A stretch of DNA of 64,000 nt from Vampirovibrionales bacterium (GCA_029866025.1 JARXAD010000001.1:124001-188000), one strand, 5' to 3'; positions 21,900-32,358 are shown, counted from the first letter of the stretch. Program-made: numbers and translations. Notes: generated by a model from the letters alone, not told the origin.

Positions 21900-23852
21900 A
21901 TGAGTCAAAAAGCCAATACTTCCCTTGCTAGCAACCCAAAACACAGGGCACTGTGGGCCATTGTATTAACAGCCCTGGTTGGCTTATTGCCTTTTGCGGC
22001 GGTAGCGGCCCCCAATTTAGCTAATCCTATGCAGGGCAGTACCTTTAGCGGTAAAAAATTACCGTCTCCAGCAGTACTCTCCAATGGCACGCTTAAAGTT
22101 CGTTTGCAAAACGATCGTTGGTTTTTAGAAGGACGCTTAACAGGCAACTCATGGTATCCAAGTAATCCGCGTATTCGTCAAGCCGATGCCTTGACCCAGC
22201 AAATGAAACTAGGCGTCGCCGAACAACAGTATCAGACCGCCCTAAAAGCCAATCCAAACGACGCTGGAGCCCACCATGGGTTAGGCCAAACCACGTTTTT
22301 GCGAACCACTAGCTCCAATGGGGCCATTCGCCAAGCGGTAGATAACTACCATGAAGAGGCGGTGCAACACCTGCTGACGGCCTTGCGCTTACAGCCCAAC
22401 TATGTGGATGCCAACGTGACGCTGGCCAAGGTATACCTAGATGAACTAAATCGCAAAGAAGATGCTCGCGAATACGCCGCCAATGCCTATCAATTGGCCC
22501 CTAACCGTAGTGATGTGCTGACGCTGGTGGGACGCATGCTATTGGAAGACGGTCAGGCCGAAGAAGCCTTGCCTCTATTAAGCAAAGCCACACGCGTGGA
22601 TGCTCGTAATGCCAGTGCGCATACCTATTTGGGTAAAGCCCATCATGCCTTGGGCAACACCCAAAAAGCTTTAGACGCTTTAAACACGGCCCTGTGGCTT
22701 CAGCCACATCAAGCCCCTGTTCATGACGTTTTAGCCAACATTTACAAACAGCAAGGTAATCAAGCCGCCGCCGTCAGCCATTGGCAACAGGCTTTGGAAA
22801 TTAAACCAGAGTATACAGAAGCCAGCGTAGGCTTGGCTGAATTGTATGCCCAGCGCCAAGATTGGCCCTTAGCCTTGGGCGTTCTCAAAAACGGCTACCA
22901 CAGCGTGCTGCCCAGTTGGTATACCCAAAAAACAGACATGGCCATGACTATTGGCCGTATGGCTTTAGAAAACCGCCAACCCCAGGTGGCCCAAACCTAT
23001 TTTCAAGAGGTATTGAACAGCAACCCCAACCATTGGGAGGCTCGCCAGGGCTTATCTCAAGCCCAGTTACAGCAAGCCCAATTGGCCTTGGTGGATGCCC
23101 AAGCCTATGGCGGCGATATTCTCACCCGTGAACAAAGCCTGGCCACCTTGCAACAGGCACTCAAAACCGATCGTACCAATGTGCAAGCCAAACTGGTGCA
23201 AACCAAAGTGCGTGGATCGGCGCGTCACTTGGATGACATTTCTGCCGAAGAAAGCCAGCTGGTGATGGATGATTTGTCCTACAGCGTGACGGACAGCCTC
23301 GCCCAAGGAGAGTTATGGACGGCTCGTTTTGACCCCATGCGTGCTGAGCGGTCCTTTGCTGCGGCTGTGCAAAGCCCTATCAAGCCCGAGGACCAAATTA
23401 AAGTAGGCGATATGTTGTTGACTCTGGGTCAACCGGAGTTTGCCAAACAAGCCTTTCAGCGGGCGGCCAAAAGCCCTGATCCAATGATTCAGAGTGGCGC
23501 CAAACAAGGATTAAAATTGGCCGCACAACAAGAACAACGGGCATTGCAAGCGTTACGCTATGCGCAGCAAGACCAATCCAACGATGTAAAACCGCCAGAA
23601 CAATGGTTGGAAGAAGCCCTGCAAGCCAACCAACGCTTGCCTGAGGCCCATTATTTATTGGCCCAGTTGTGCGAACACCAACAAGAAGCAGCTCCCGAAA
23701 AAGTGTCGAAGGCGATTCGTCATTACCATGCCTTTATGGCCTTAGCGCCCACCAGCCCTCAGGCGTCTCAGGCCGAGCAGCGCATTGCTCGCTTGGTGTC
23801 CCAGGTACTCAAAGCCGAAGCCAAGGTGTCGACGAATCAGTCGCGTAGTTAA
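21900..23852 (+). CDS. Secreted tetratricopeptide-repeat protein
   Basis: This 650-residue protein has a signal peptide (hydrophobic residues 19-36, AVAAP cleavage region). A run of TPR units follows from about residue 95 to 400: typical units include VGRMLLEDGQAEEALPLLSKA, AHTYLGKAHHALGNTQKALDA and LANIYKQQGNQAAAVSHW. Further helical repeats lie near the C-terminus. TPRs form scaffolds for protein complexes. An AGAGAG ribosome-binding site precedes the ATG. It lies 132 bases after the GT-C enzyme and may support surface glycan or envelope assembly, which is inference. Confidence 0.85.
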   Translation: MSQKANTSLASNPKHRALWAIVLTALVGLLPFAAVAAPNLANPMQGSTFSGKKLPSPAVLSNGTLKVRLQNDRWFLEGRLTGNSWYPSNPRIRQADALTQQMKLGVAEQQYQTALKANPNDAGAHHGLGQTTFLRTTSSNGAIRQAVDNYHEEAVQHLLTALRLQPNYVDANVTLAKVYLDELNRKEDAREYAANAYQLAPNRSDVLTLVGRMLLEDGQAEEALPLLSKATRVDARNASAHTYLGKAHHALGNTQKALDALNTALWLQPHQAPVHDVLANIYKQQGNQAAAVSHWQQALEIKPEYTEASVGLAELYAQRQDWPLALGVLKNGYHSVLPSWYTQKTDMAMTIGRMALENRQPQVAQTYFQEVLNSNPNHWEARQGLSQAQLQQAQLALVDAQAYGGDILTREQSLATLQQALKTDRTNVQAKLVQTKVRGSARHLDDISAEESQLVMDDLSYSVTDSLAQGELWTARFDPMRAERSFAAAVQSPIKPEDQIKVGDMLLTLGQPEFAKQAFQRAAKSPDPMIQSGAKQGLKLAAQQEQRALQALRYAQQDQSNDVKPPEQWLEEALQANQRLPEAHYLLAQLCEHQQEAAPEKVSKAIRHYHAFMALAPTSPQASQAEQRIARLVSQVLKAEAKVSTNQSRS

Positions 23853-23886
23853 TTTATTTAAATCCGTTACAAATAGCTGATAAATA

Positions 23887-23924
23887 GCAATTAATACAAC
23901 TCTATTGTTTTTATTTATTATAGA
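23887..23924 (+). promoter_or_regulatory. Shared promoter-like element, copy 3
   Basis: GCAATT, 12 bases, then TTGTTTTTATTTATTATAG. It is the same element as those before the two Asn/Tyr-rich genes, with one extra T. It lies 28 bases before the EF-hand gene start. Confidence 0.5.
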
Positions 23925-23951
23925 TATTTATTTTGAGAGAGGTTGCGTTTC

Positions 23952-24389
23952 ATGGGTTCTATACCATATTCTAACAATATTTATTACCAGGTGCCAAAAC
24001 CCAAACAACCGTATTCATATTCTCCACAGGCCATTATTAAAAGCGTGGATAAAAATAAAGATGGCGTGATGACTCAACAAGAAACCTGGGCTTATTTACG
24101 AGCGGTGTATGCAAAAAATAATATCAAGAATATCAACGACCCTGCCAATAATATCAGCCCCAAGATTAGGAATGTTATTGATTTTTTACAGACGCTCATG
24201 TCCGATGTATTTGGTGGTGCTGTCTCTAAACTGAACAAAAATGATTCACCTGAAGGTGTATCTTTGGACGATCTATCGGCTTTAGCCTTGCGTTCGGGTA
24301 ACGCCAATAAAATTGAATACGGCGATCTTAACTCAATAAAAGTAAAGCAGCCGCCTATCCCTGATATGCGTGACATCCCTTACCCATAA
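23952..24389 (+). CDS. Small EF-hand-like protein
   Basis: A 145-residue protein with one clear EF-hand loop at about residues 30-41 (DKNKDGVMTQQE), in which the Ca-ligand positions 1, 3, 5 and 12 are acidic or Asn. A second, degenerate helix-loop-helix follows in the C-terminal half (PEGVSLDDLSALAL). There is no signal peptide. The ATG at 23952 lies 9 bases after GAGAGG; a TTG at 23943 is too close to that site. Like the proteins encoded at 41653-44873 it may bind calcium. Its function is unknown. Confidence 0.75.
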   Translation: MGSIPYSNNIYYQVPKPKQPYSYSPQAIIKSVDKNKDGVMTQQETWAYLRAVYAKNNIKNINDPANNISPKIRNVIDFLQTLMSDVFGGAVSKLNKNDSPEGVSLDDLSALALRSGNANKIEYGDLNSIKVKQPPIPDMRDIPYP

Positions 24390-24414
24390 GGGAATCAAGT
24401 CCACATGAAGTCTA

Positions 24415-25536
24415 CTACACTACCGATAACCGATTGCGCCCATCTTCTTTAGAGGCATACAACGCTTTGTCAGCGGCTTCAACCCATTGAGTAGGCTGTG
24501 TGTAAGGGACAGGCTCGCCCTCACCCAAATTAAACCAAGCCAAGCCTTGGCTAATGGTAACGCTTAAATCAGGATGCCCTTCAAAATTTTTTGCCGCAAT
24601 GGCTTCTCGTATGGCAGTGGCTGTTTCAATGGCTTTGTTTTTGGCAATGGCAGGAAAAATAATACCAAACTCTTCCCCCCCATAACGGCAGGCAAAGCAC
24701 CCGCGGGGCACTTCTTGCTGAATAATTTTGGCCACGGCTTTGAGTACGTCATCACCGGTTTGGTGTCCGTAGGTATCGTTCAGTTTTTTAAAATGATCAA
24801 TATCCAGCATCATCAGGCCCAAAGGGCGCTGATACGTAAGGGCATCGGTAAACAATTCCGTGGTTTTTTGTTGAAAAAAGCGTTTGTTGTACAAACCCGT
24901 CATGGCATCGGTAACGGTTTGAGCCCGCAATAAGGTTGCAGTTTGCGATAAGGTGGCGACGTCTTGGCTGAGTGTCAATTTATCTTTGGTTTGCTCCGCT
25001 AAAGTGGTTTGTAAAATCTCTGCCTGCTGAGAGGCATAGGTTTTTTCTGTGAGCCACACCCAGCCCCATTGAACAAAGGTTGTTTTAACCAATTGGGTAA
25101 GCCAAAACAGCCCGTGCAAAAAGGCTTGCCAGCCCACGAGGCTTAAAGGCGCTGCCCAGTCCATTACCCCCGGTAAAACGGTTGCCGGTTGCACATTGGG
25201 GAAAATTTTACCCAAGGCTAGGATATGGAGGAGTTGTGGCCCTGGAAGGGCAGGAAACCAGGCGGTTTCATACGCGGGGTTTAGCAAAAACAGCTGATTG
25301 AGCAAGGCGTTGATGGGCCATACCAAGGGGTTGGTGAGACCATAAAATCCATCGGCAACATTGCCCCCTACCCCTAAAAACCAGCCGGCTGTCCAGGCCT
25401 GAGTTGTTTCAAGCACACTCTCTGCATAGATGCGAGAATCGAGCATGAGCAGTACAAAACGAGCCCATAATAGGGTTGAAAGAACCGACAGTATTAGGTC
25501 GATCCAAACAGCATGGTCACGTTGTTTGCCATCCAT
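24415..25536 (-). CDS. Membrane-bound diguanylate cyclase (GGDEF domain)
   Basis: The N-terminal half carries a membrane helix near residues 12-35 and two or three weaker hydrophobic segments. A short coiled coil (residues 160-195) leads into a complete GGDEF domain with DIDHFKKLNDTYGHQTGD and the active-site YGGEEFG. The product would be cyclic di-GMP. The inhibitory I-site (RxxD five residues before GGEEF) is not conserved: the sequence reads RGCF, so product inhibition is probably absent. The frame opens at a GTG (25545); the ATG at 25536 is better spaced from TAAGG. It begins about 14 bases after hemB and is probably cotranscribed. Confidence 0.92.
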   Translation of the reverse strand: MDGKQRDHAVWIDLILSVLSTLLWARFVLLMLDSRIYAESVLETTQAWTAGWFLGVGGNVADGFYGLTNPLVWPINALLNQLFLLNPAYETAWFPALPGPQLLHILALGKIFPNVQPATVLPGVMDWAAPLSLVGWQAFLHGLFWLTQLVKTTFVQWGWVWLTEKTYASQQAEILQTTLAEQTKDKLTLSQDVATLSQTATLLRAQTVTDAMTGLYNKRFFQQKTTELFTDALTYQRPLGLMMLDIDHFKKLNDTYGHQTGDDVLKAVAKIIQQEVPRGCFACRYGGEEFGIIFPAIAKNKAIETATAIREAIAAKNFEGHPDLSVTISQGLAWFNLGEGEPVPYTQPTQWVEAADKALYASKEDGRNRLSVV

Positions 25537-25549
25537 GGGGTGCACTGCC

Positions 25550-26530
25550 TTACTGACGGTTTAACCAGCGGGCTGCCTCTTTGGCGGCGTAAGTAATAAT
25601 GGCATCGGCTCCGGCACGGCGCAAACTAAACAGGTATTCCATCAATACGGCTTCTTCATCCAGCCAGCCTTTTTCGGCAGCAGCTTTTAGCATGCTGTAT
25701 TCGCCCGACACACTGTAAGCCACTAGTGGTAAGTCTGTTAAATTTCGCGCTTCTCGCAGGACATCCATGTAAAACAAGGCGGGTTTTACCATGACCATGT
25801 CAGCACACTCGCCCACATCTAAAACAAGTTCTCGTAAGGCTTCGCGGCGATTGCGGTAATCCATTTGATAGCTGCTTCGGTTGCCATGCGACGGTGCCGA
25901 TTCTGCTGCATCTCGAAAGGGAGCATACAGACTGCTAGCATACTTGGCAGAATACGCCATGATGGGCACATGATCATACCCGCCTTCGTCCAGTACTTCG
26001 CGAATGTAGGCCACTTGCCCATCCATCATGGCGGAAGGGGCTACCATATCAGCCCCTGCAGCCGCTTGGCTTAAAGCCACACGTCCTAATAATTCTACGG
26101 AAGGGTCATTAAGAACAGACCCCCCAATAGCAATGCCGCAATGGCCGTGGGTCATGTACTCGCACAGGCAGGTATCGGTAATAACCGTCACCTCATCCCC
26201 AAAGCGGTCCTTCAGGCGTTTGGTGGCTTGTTGAATCACGCCACTTTCATCCCAGGCGCTGCTGGCTTCCGTGTCTTTTTCATCGGGTACGCCAAACAAG
26301 AGCACGGTGGCAATGCCTAAGGCCAAGGCGTCTTCTACGTCCGATTCAATGGTTTCTAAGGGTTGCTGAAACACCCCTGGCATGGAGGCCACGGGGGATG
26401 GTTGTGGGCTGCCATTACTGACAAAAATAGGATGAATGAGCTGGGAAGGCCGTAACATGGTTTCGGCCACCAGTTCGCGTAATGCAGGGGTACGGCGCAA
26501 CCGGCGCATGCGGGTAAAAGGAAAGGTCAT
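25550..26530 (-). CDS. hemB: Delta-aminolevulinic acid dehydratase (porphobilinogen synthase)
   Basis: A 326-residue HemB. It shows the N-terminal RMRRLRR segment, the zinc cysteines in TDTCLCEYMTHGHCG (the zinc-dependent rather than the Mg-only type), and the two active-site lysines in AYSAKYAS and VMVKPA. It condenses two aminolevulinate molecules into porphobilinogen for haem synthesis. The ATG at 26530 is the natural start; the two GTG codons before it add only two residues. It lies between a hybrid histidine kinase and a diguanylate cyclase on the same strand, an unusual setting for a haem gene. Confidence 0.97.
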   Translation of the reverse strand: MTFPFTRMRRLRRTPALRELVAETMLRPSQLIHPIFVSNGSPQPSPVASMPGVFQQPLETIESDVEDALALGIATVLLFGVPDEKDTEASSAWDESGVIQQATKRLKDRFGDEVTVITDTCLCEYMTHGHCGIAIGGSVLNDPSVELLGRVALSQAAAGADMVAPSAMMDGQVAYIREVLDEGGYDHVPIMAYSAKYASSLYAPFRDAAESAPSHGNRSSYQMDYRNRREALRELVLDVGECADMVMVKPALFYMDVLREARNLTDLPLVAYSVSGEYSMLKAAAEKGWLDEEAVLMEYLFSLRRAGADAIITYAAKEAARWLNRQ

Positions 26531-26589
26531 CACCACTCATCCGTTAGACAATGCGTTCTATCGTATCACGCTGTTCTGGCAAGGGGGCG

Positions 26590-29106
26590 TTACCCCACCC
26601 CTTCCGTCGAGTGAGGGGATTCTTGGGCAGGCCCTTGGTTTAGCTGGCGATTTAACCAATAGCTTACTTTTTCTTGCAAAATAACCAGTTGAACAGGCTT
26701 GGTAATCACGTCATTCATGCCCGATTCGAGGCACTGAGTCATCTCTTCGGGAATAACATTGCCGGTGAGGGCAATAATGGGGGTGTTGGGCAGGGTTTCG
26801 GTTTCTCCCACGGTTAGTGCGCGTATTTTTTGGGTGGTTTCGTAGCCGTCCATCACGGGCATTTGGCAATCCATTAAAATTAAATCCATTCGTTCTTGCG
26901 ATAACAGCATGAGGGCCTCAGAGCCATCGGAAGCAACGGTTATACGCGCCCCCAGTTTTTCTAAAAGCCGAGAAGCCACACGCTGATTGACGATATTGTC
27001 TTCTACCACCAAAATATGGGGAAAATTGCTTAGCTGAGAGGCAAAAGCGGAAGCAGCCTTTGTTGCTCCCAAGGGTTCTGTAGGGGAAACAAAGGAAGAC
27101 TTGGGGACGTAAGATGTTGGCCCCCCTTCGGGTGCCAGTAAATTTGGGGTAAGAGAAACAAACGCATAGGGATCTTTAGAGGGATCCAGCGGTAGCGGTA
27201 CCATCAACCAAAATTTTGAGCCTTGGCCGGGTTCACTGAGAACGCCTAAATCGCCTCCCATCAAGACGGCTAAGGATTTGGAAATAGAAAGCCCTAAGCC
27301 TGAGCCGCCGTATTTGCGAGTGGTAGAGGTATCTGCCTGTTCAAATTGCTGAAAAATTTTATCTTGTTGTTTAAACGTGAGTCCAATACCGGTGTCTTCC
27401 ACCACAAAAGAAAACACGCCTTCACCGTCCGAGGTCCCTACGTCAAAGGTGGGTATGTAATCTACATGCAGTGTAATGCTGCCGTGGGGTGTAAATTTAA
27501 TGGCATTGGATAGTAAGTTGAGTAACACTTGTTTCAGGCGTAAGGCATCGCCAACACCATAACGGGGCACTTGGGTGTGAATGTTAAAAGAAAAACGCAA
27601 CCCTTTTTCTCGCAGGCTGGGTGCTATTAACTGTTGCATGGTGGTTAGTAGTAATTGCAAATCCACTGGTGCTTTGTCTAATACCAACTTGCCTTCTTCA
27701 ATTTTAGAAAAATCAAGAATGTCGTTTACCAGTTCTAATAGAGTGGTAGCCGAAATATGAATGGTACTGACATAATCTTCTTGTTCGGCGTCCAGCTGGG
27801 TATCGCATAGCAAGGTGGTCATGCCAATCACGCCGTTTAAGGGCGTGCGCAATTCGTGGCTCATGTTGGCTAAAAATTCTCGCTTAGCTTGGTTGGCTTT
27901 TAGGGTGCGTTTTGTTTCTTCTTGTAGTTTTAGGCCCTTGACCCGTAATAAGGTAAAGGTGTTTTTAATGTATTTGGCCAGTAAATCAATTTCATCGGTT
28001 TTACCCGTTAGCTCGCCCACAATGGCATCTTCGGGGCGAGGCTTGCCTGCTGCAAACACAACCCCCTGAGACAACACCTTAAGCCGCTTTAACACCAGCT
28101 GATTGAGCAAATAATAGTTAAAGCCTACGGTAAAACAAGCCAATAAAGCCATAAGCACCATAAACCAAAGCAGGCTTTGCTTGGCTTGTAAATATACGGT
28201 TCGTTCTTGCGCTACTTGAATTGCAAAACGAGGCAGTCCCCAATAATCTCTAATCAGGGTTAGGCCTGCCACATGAGGCACCGCATGGCGCACTGGGTAC
28301 TGGTATAGCACGGGGTATTCATCGTTATAATTTTCCTGAGCGACATCCAGCGGCTTGGGCTGTTGGTTGTAATGCCGGTGCGCCTGCCAGTAAGTGGCAA
28401 TGGGCAGTAGCTGCAAATCATTTGGCGTAATAGCGGTGAGTATTCGTAACCGTTCCAGCTCTGGTTTAGACAACACTTTGCCTACCAATAGCAAGCCGGG
28501 TTTTTCACCCGTCGCTAGTTTTCCGTTGCTAGGCACGATTCGCTGGGTGGTTAAATTAATCCAAATAGGCGCCGTTGGGGTGGCAATATTAACAAAGCCG
28601 GAACGAGCCGATTTTTCTGTCAGCGGGGCTAAAACCGTCCATTTTTTTTTAAAAAATGCCTGTAAATTTTTAGGAAGAGGCTTTGGTTTTTCATATTTTT
28701 TGCTGAGAGAATGGTACTGACCATAAATTAACTGCCCATTGGGGCTGTAAAAGGCCATAAAGTTTACTTTGGCATTGGCAAGGGTATCTCCTGCAAAGTT
28801 AGACCCTATAAACCGAGGGTTTTTGTTGTGCACAAACACATACGCATCATCCCACTGAGACCAATCTAAAAAGCTGGACTCCAAATCATCCACACTCTGT
28901 AAAAAGGCATCCCTAACGCGATGCACGCTGGTGTGGGTAATGTTGGTTTCAATGGCTTTAAATTGGCGCATTAATACCAGCTGGCCCACCCCCCACATAA
29001 AGGCAAGCAGCAACAAAACGCTAATAGCTTTTAGCACCAGTACCTTGCGGGCAATGGGCCAATGGCCAAATCGTTTACCAAGCCATGTATTTATAGAAGC
29101 CAGCAT
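26590..29106 (-). CDS. Hybrid sensor histidine kinase with CHASE4-like sensor and receiver domain
   Basis: The 838-residue protein has TM1 (about residues 25-47), a periplasmic sensor of about 250 residues with the CHASE4-type [13 protein letters not shown] pattern, and TM2 (near 310-335). A linker follows, then the HisKA box [10 protein letters not shown] with the phospho-accepting His. The HATPase domain has an N box (LLSNAIKF), G1 (DTGIGL) and G2 ([10 protein letters not shown]). A C-terminal receiver domain has its Asp in [18 protein letters not shown] lies 4 bases before the ATG. No separate output regulator is adjacent, but the diguanylate cyclase two genes downstream is a possible target of the pathway. 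The ligand is unknown. Confidence 0.93.
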   Translation of the reverse strand: MLASINTWLGKRFGHWPIARKVLVLKAISVLLLLAFMWGVGQLVLMRQFKAIETNITHTSVHRVRDAFLQSVDDLESSFLDWSQWDDAYVFVHNKNPRFIGSNFAGDTLANAKVNFMAFYSPNGQLIYGQYHSLSKKYEKPKPLPKNLQAFFKKKWTVLAPLTEKSARSGFVNIATPTAPIWINLTTQRIVPSNGKLATGEKPGLLLVGKVLSKPELERLRILTAITPNDLQLLPIATYWQAHRHYNQQPKPLDVAQENYNDEYPVLYQYPVRHAVPHVAGLTLIRDYWGLPRFAIQVAQERTVYLQAKQSLLWFMVLMALLACFTVGFNYYLLNQLVLKRLKVLSQGVVFAAGKPRPEDAIVGELTGKTDEIDLLAKYIKNTFTLLRVKGLKLQEETKRTLKANQAKREFLANMSHELRTPLNGVIGMTTLLCDTQLDAEQEDYVSTIHISATTLLELVNDILDFSKIEEGKLVLDKAPVDLQLLLTTMQQLIAPSLREKGLRFSFNIHTQVPRYGVGDALRLKQVLLNLLSNAIKFTPHGSITLHVDYIPTFDVGTSDGEGVFSFVVEDTGIGLTFKQQDKIFQQFEQADTSTTRKYGGSGLGLSISKSLAVLMGGDLGVLSEPGQGSKFWLMVPLPLDPSKDPYAFVSLTPNLLAPEGGPTSYVPKSSFVSPTEPLGATKAASAFASQLSNFPHILVVEDNIVNQRVASRLLEKLGARITVASDGSEALMLLSQERMDLILMDCQMPVMDGYETTQKIRALTVGETETLPNTPIIALTGNVIPEEMTQCLESGMNDVITKPVQLVILQEKVSYWLNRQLNQGPAQESPHSTEGVG

Positions 29107-29240
29107 AAAGTCCTTTAGCTTAGGGCTGCTTTAACGCAAGGAAAGTTGCTTAGTAGTGTAAGGCGTTTCCCACTCCCACAGAGCTTTTTCGCCGTTAATT
29201 CCATTAAACAAGGGAGAGGCGTTTTTAAGACAGTAGATGG

Positions 29241-30149
29241 CTATTCTTTCAATCCGCCCGCCATTAAGCCCGCCACCCAATGACGTTGGCCCACCGCCAT
29301 GAGCACCAATAACGGGGCCACACTAGTTGTGGCGGCGGCCATTAGTACCGGCCAATCAGTAACGTCTCGGTAGGTGCTTTTTAAGGCGGCAATGCCTACG
29401 GGTAAGGTTCGCCACTGCTCGCTTTGGGTCACCATGAGGGGCCACAAAAAGCTATTCCAGCAGCCTACGGCCACAAACAGGCCCAAGGCCAGCACCACGG
29501 GTCGAGCTAAAGGAAGGGCAATGTGCCAAAAGGTTTGCCAGCCATTACAACCATCCAACCGCGCCGCTAATTCCAGCTCGGGGGGTATGCTTTCAAACCA
29601 TTGGCGGAACAAATACACCCCATAACCGCCAAACAACCCAGGCACCACCAAGGCCCACGGGGTATCTACCCAATGGAGTCGGGCCATTATCCAAAACAGG
29701 GGCACTACATTGACTGCAGGGGGCACCATCAGCGTCCCCAGCATGAGGGCAAACACCCACGGCTTTAAGTTGAATCCACGATAGGATAAGGGGAAGCGAG
29801 ATAAGGCGTACCCCCCTAGGGCGCATAAAAACACGTGAATAATCGTTGTAACCACCGCTACCCATACGCTGTTAAACACGTACAAACCAATGGGGGCCTG
29901 CTGCCACAAGCGCTCATAGGCAGAGAATACCGGGGTTGCCACCCACAGTAAGCCTAAAGGCGACTGTCCTGCCGCCGTTAAGGTAGGGTCATCTCCCCGT
30001 AACGATAATACGGCCATGACCCACAAGGGCAGGCCAAACAGCACCGTCAGTATGGCTGCCAGCAACCAGCGCCGTGTTGTTAGTAACACCAAGGTCCACC
30101 ATGGTTGAGAGAAGATTAAAGATCGCATGCTTGGTATTATGACAGCCAT
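29241..30149 (-). CDS. ABC transporter permease, MalG-type carbohydrate family
   Basis: A 302-residue inner-membrane protein with six hydrophobic helices. It carries the EAA loop ELELAARLDGCNGWQTFW followed by the conserved P of IALPLARP, which docks the ATPase. The C-terminal pattern (MALG-like, ending GLKE) places it with MalG/LacG-type sugar permeases. No partner permease, binding protein or ATPase is next to it, so the rest of the transporter must be encoded elsewhere. An ATG at 30128 is an alternative start. Confidence 0.9.
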   Translation of the reverse strand: MAVIIPSMRSLIFSQPWWTLVLLTTRRWLLAAILTVLFGLPLWVMAVLSLRGDDPTLTAAGQSPLGLLWVATPVFSAYERLWQQAPIGLYVFNSVWVAVVTTIIHVFLCALGGYALSRFPLSYRGFNLKPWVFALMLGTLMVPPAVNVVPLFWIMARLHWVDTPWALVVPGLFGGYGVYLFRQWFESIPPELELAARLDGCNGWQTFWHIALPLARPVVLALGLFVAVGCWNSFLWPLMVTQSEQWRTLPVGIAALKSTYRDVTDWPVLMAAATTSVAPLLVLMAVGQRHWVAGLMAGGLKE

Positions 30150-30181
30150 TGCCCCCTTGTTACCATACTGGCCAGCTCTCC

Positions 30182-30472
30182 ATGCCTGAGTATCGTTACC
30201 GCTGTTCCCAAACCAGCTGCCCCAGCAACACTCAAAGCCTTCTCCATACCCACGGCATGGACGAGACCCCTCTGCTCACCTGCCTTGTGTGCGGCCATTG
30301 GCTGGTAAAGCAGCCACAGGCAGCCACTTTACTAAAATCCACAGCAACAGATGCAGCTACAAAGTTAGACGAAGCCGCTGCCCCAAAGCCTCCCCACGTG
30401 TGTAGCGGTCCTTCCTGCGCCTTTCATCATGTGGATGACTGGTTTGCAACAACGGTTCACCCGACTCAATAG
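30182..30472 (+). CDS. Small zinc-ribbon protein, FmdB-like N-terminus
   Basis: From the ATG at 30182 the protein begins MPEYRYRCSQTSC, the usual opening of FmdB-type zinc ribbons. The second metal pair is CLVCG about 30 residues later. The C-terminal half is unlike FmdB and carries two further Cys (CSGPSC) and a His pair. An upstream ATG at 30149 in the same frame adds 11 residues that do not fit the family. The ribosome-binding site is weak, so I am unsure how well it is expressed. Confidence 0.55.
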   Translation: MPEYRYRCSQTSCPSNTQSLLHTHGMDETPLLTCLVCGHWLVKQPQAATLLKSTATDAATKLDEAAAPKPPHVCSGPSCAFHHVDDWFATTVHPTQ

Positions 30473-30585
30473 ACCTTCTTTGGAGGGGGCAATCGACACT
30501 CTTGAGGGGGTTTTAATCCCATACGTTTGCACTAGATTCCCCGTCACGTCCCTAAGCCCCTGTCATTTAGCACTTCTTTCTTACG

Positions 30586-32358
30586 TTGCCACCTATTTTG
30601 GACCGATTACTACCATCTGCTGCCAGCTTTTCATCTCTGGCCTCCTCTTTGTTGGCCGCTAAGCCACCCAATCCGTCACCGCCTAGCCGTGGTGATGTGG
30701 CCGCCGCTATCACGTCTAAAAGAGCCACTTTTTCCAGCGCTGCGCCTCTTCAGGCTTCGTGGGTCAATAAAGGAATTTTTAACCACGCCTTTAGCTGGCT
30801 AGACAAACAACCCCGCAGCATGGAGCTATTGGTGGAAGACGTGGTGGGCTTTGGCTTGTTACGCTTTGTGTTGGATGGCTTACGCGGCTGGTGGTACGGT
30901 ACGGGAGAGTTTAACTGGCCTGCCGCCCGAGAACGTGGCCTGCGGGAGGGGCTATCCATTTTAACGGATATTTTTATACCCGGCTGGGCTGGGCTGGGCA
31001 TTGGGGCGGTGGCTGGCTGGGGAGCAGGCACCTTGGCCGCCCAATCGGCCAAAGCACTGACTAAAAATGTGGTGCCTACCAGTAGTATGCGAGTGTTGCA
31101 ACACGTTACTCAACACGCCACCAGCCTAGAAGACGCCACTGAGCGCTTTGCCCAAACCCTTAGCGATTACTGGAAACCCCACGCGAGCGCTACAGGTATT
31201 ACAGCCCATAACGCTACAGGTGCCATTAAAGACGCTTTAATGGCCTTAAATTCTAAGGTATTGCAGGGCTTGCAGGGAAAAGAACGCGACGAGTATTTGG
31301 TAGAAATGAGGGCGACTCTGGCGAAAAAACTAGGCCTAACCCAGCTGGATGGCGTGTTAGACCTGCCCCACCTGCGGGAAGAAACACTGCGCCTAACGGC
31401 CAGTGGCGAAGAAGGGCTATTAGAACACTTTACAACCTGGACAAAATCTGTTGCGGCCAAAGCAAAAACCGGCCTTTGGAGCCCAGCTTTAAAGGCGGAT
31501 ATCCATGCCGGATTTAAGCAAGGCCTGCGTATTCGGGGTTGGCAAGTGGGTGGCCTTCTGGTGGGGCTCATTTCCACCATGCTGTCTCCGTTGCTCATTA
31601 ACGCCATTACCCGAAAGCTGGACCATCGCAATGACTACCCTGCCTTGCAAGGCCTTACCCGCCCCCCAGCGTCTGCGGCAAAAAACGACCCACTAACAGG
31701 CTTAAAGGGCTGGTTTAATCAACAATTTCCCTATGTTAGTCAGTCGCTGGGCAAGGGTAATCCGCTGCCACTCATTGGGGCCCTTATTCCTATGGTGGTG
31801 GCCCTAACGCTAGATACCGTTAATGTGCGCTTTGCGAGACCCACAGGCAAACGCCTGCTAAGCTTGCTGGATTTTGGAAAAATGGCGCCTCACACCATGC
31901 AGCAGCAAATTGCCACCCTATTTGGCTTTTTAATTACGGCACGGCTGCTATCTACCCGAGAAAAAACCGAATACCGCGAGCGGGCGGTGGATTCTGGCTT
32001 GGGATGGGTGATGTGGATTCTAGGAACGCCTTTCTTCACGCGCATGATGGCAAAAAAATCTCAAAACGCTGATTTGCTGATGAAGACGGTGGGGCCGTGG
32101 AGCCGGTCACGCTTAAGAAGCCTAGCGGATTTAAAGCTTTTAAAAGGTCAATTACCCGAAGCTACCCTCAATGCCTTACTGGCTGAACGGAACGCTATAG
32201 GGCGAAAGGCTTTGCTTCTTAATATTGGTTTGCTGGGTATTGCAGAGCCCATTGTAAGTACCCTATGGAGCCGTAGCACAGTGGAAGCCGAGGCTAAAAA
32301 AGCTTGGGCTCCTGTTATTAAGCGGTTGGTACAGTACCCCAATGAACACTTGTATTAA
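30586..32358 (+). CDS. Unrecognised polytopic membrane protein
   Basis: This 590-residue protein belongs to no family that I recognise. The first start in the open frame is a TTG at 30586; the next ATG is at about residue 79, which would remove residues that look genuinely coding, so the start is uncertain. Residues 1-60 are Ala/Ser/Pro-rich. Hydrophobic stretches lie near residues 130-150, 308-330, 395-412, 445-460, 475-490 and 545-565. Between them are charged helical regions, including a 100-residue cytosolic-looking segment near 170-300. There is no lipobox or catalytic motif. No operon partner is evident. Confidence 0.7.
   Translation: MPPILDRLLPSAASFSSLASSLLAAKPPNPSPPSRGDVAAAITSKRATFSSAAPLQASWVNKGIFNHAFSWLDKQPRSMELLVEDVVGFGLLRFVLDGLRGWWYGTGEFNWPAARERGLREGLSILTDIFIPGWAGLGIGAVAGWGAGTLAAQSAKALTKNVVPTSSMRVLQHVTQHATSLEDATERFAQTLSDYWKPHASATGITAHNATGAIKDALMALNSKVLQGLQGKERDEYLVEMRATLAKKLGLTQLDGVLDLPHLREETLRLTASGEEGLLEHFTTWTKSVAAKAKTGLWSPALKADIHAGFKQGLRIRGWQVGGLLVGLISTMLSPLLINAITRKLDHRNDYPALQGLTRPPASAAKNDPLTGLKGWFNQQFPYVSQSLGKGNPLPLIGALIPMVVALTLDTVNVRFARPTGKRLLSLLDFGKMAPHTMQQQIATLFGFLITARLLSTREKTEYRERAVDSGLGWVMWILGTPFFTRMMAKKSQNADLLMKTVGPWSRSRLRSLADLKLLKGQLPEATLNALLAERNAIGRKALLLNIGLLGIAEPIVSTLWSRSTVEAEAKKAWAPVIKRLVQYPNEHLY

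Noticed and set aside
30429..30662. 77-residue plus-strand frame between the zinc-ribbon gene and the membrane protein
   Set aside because: It overlaps both neighbours and shows no coding character; it is probably chance.
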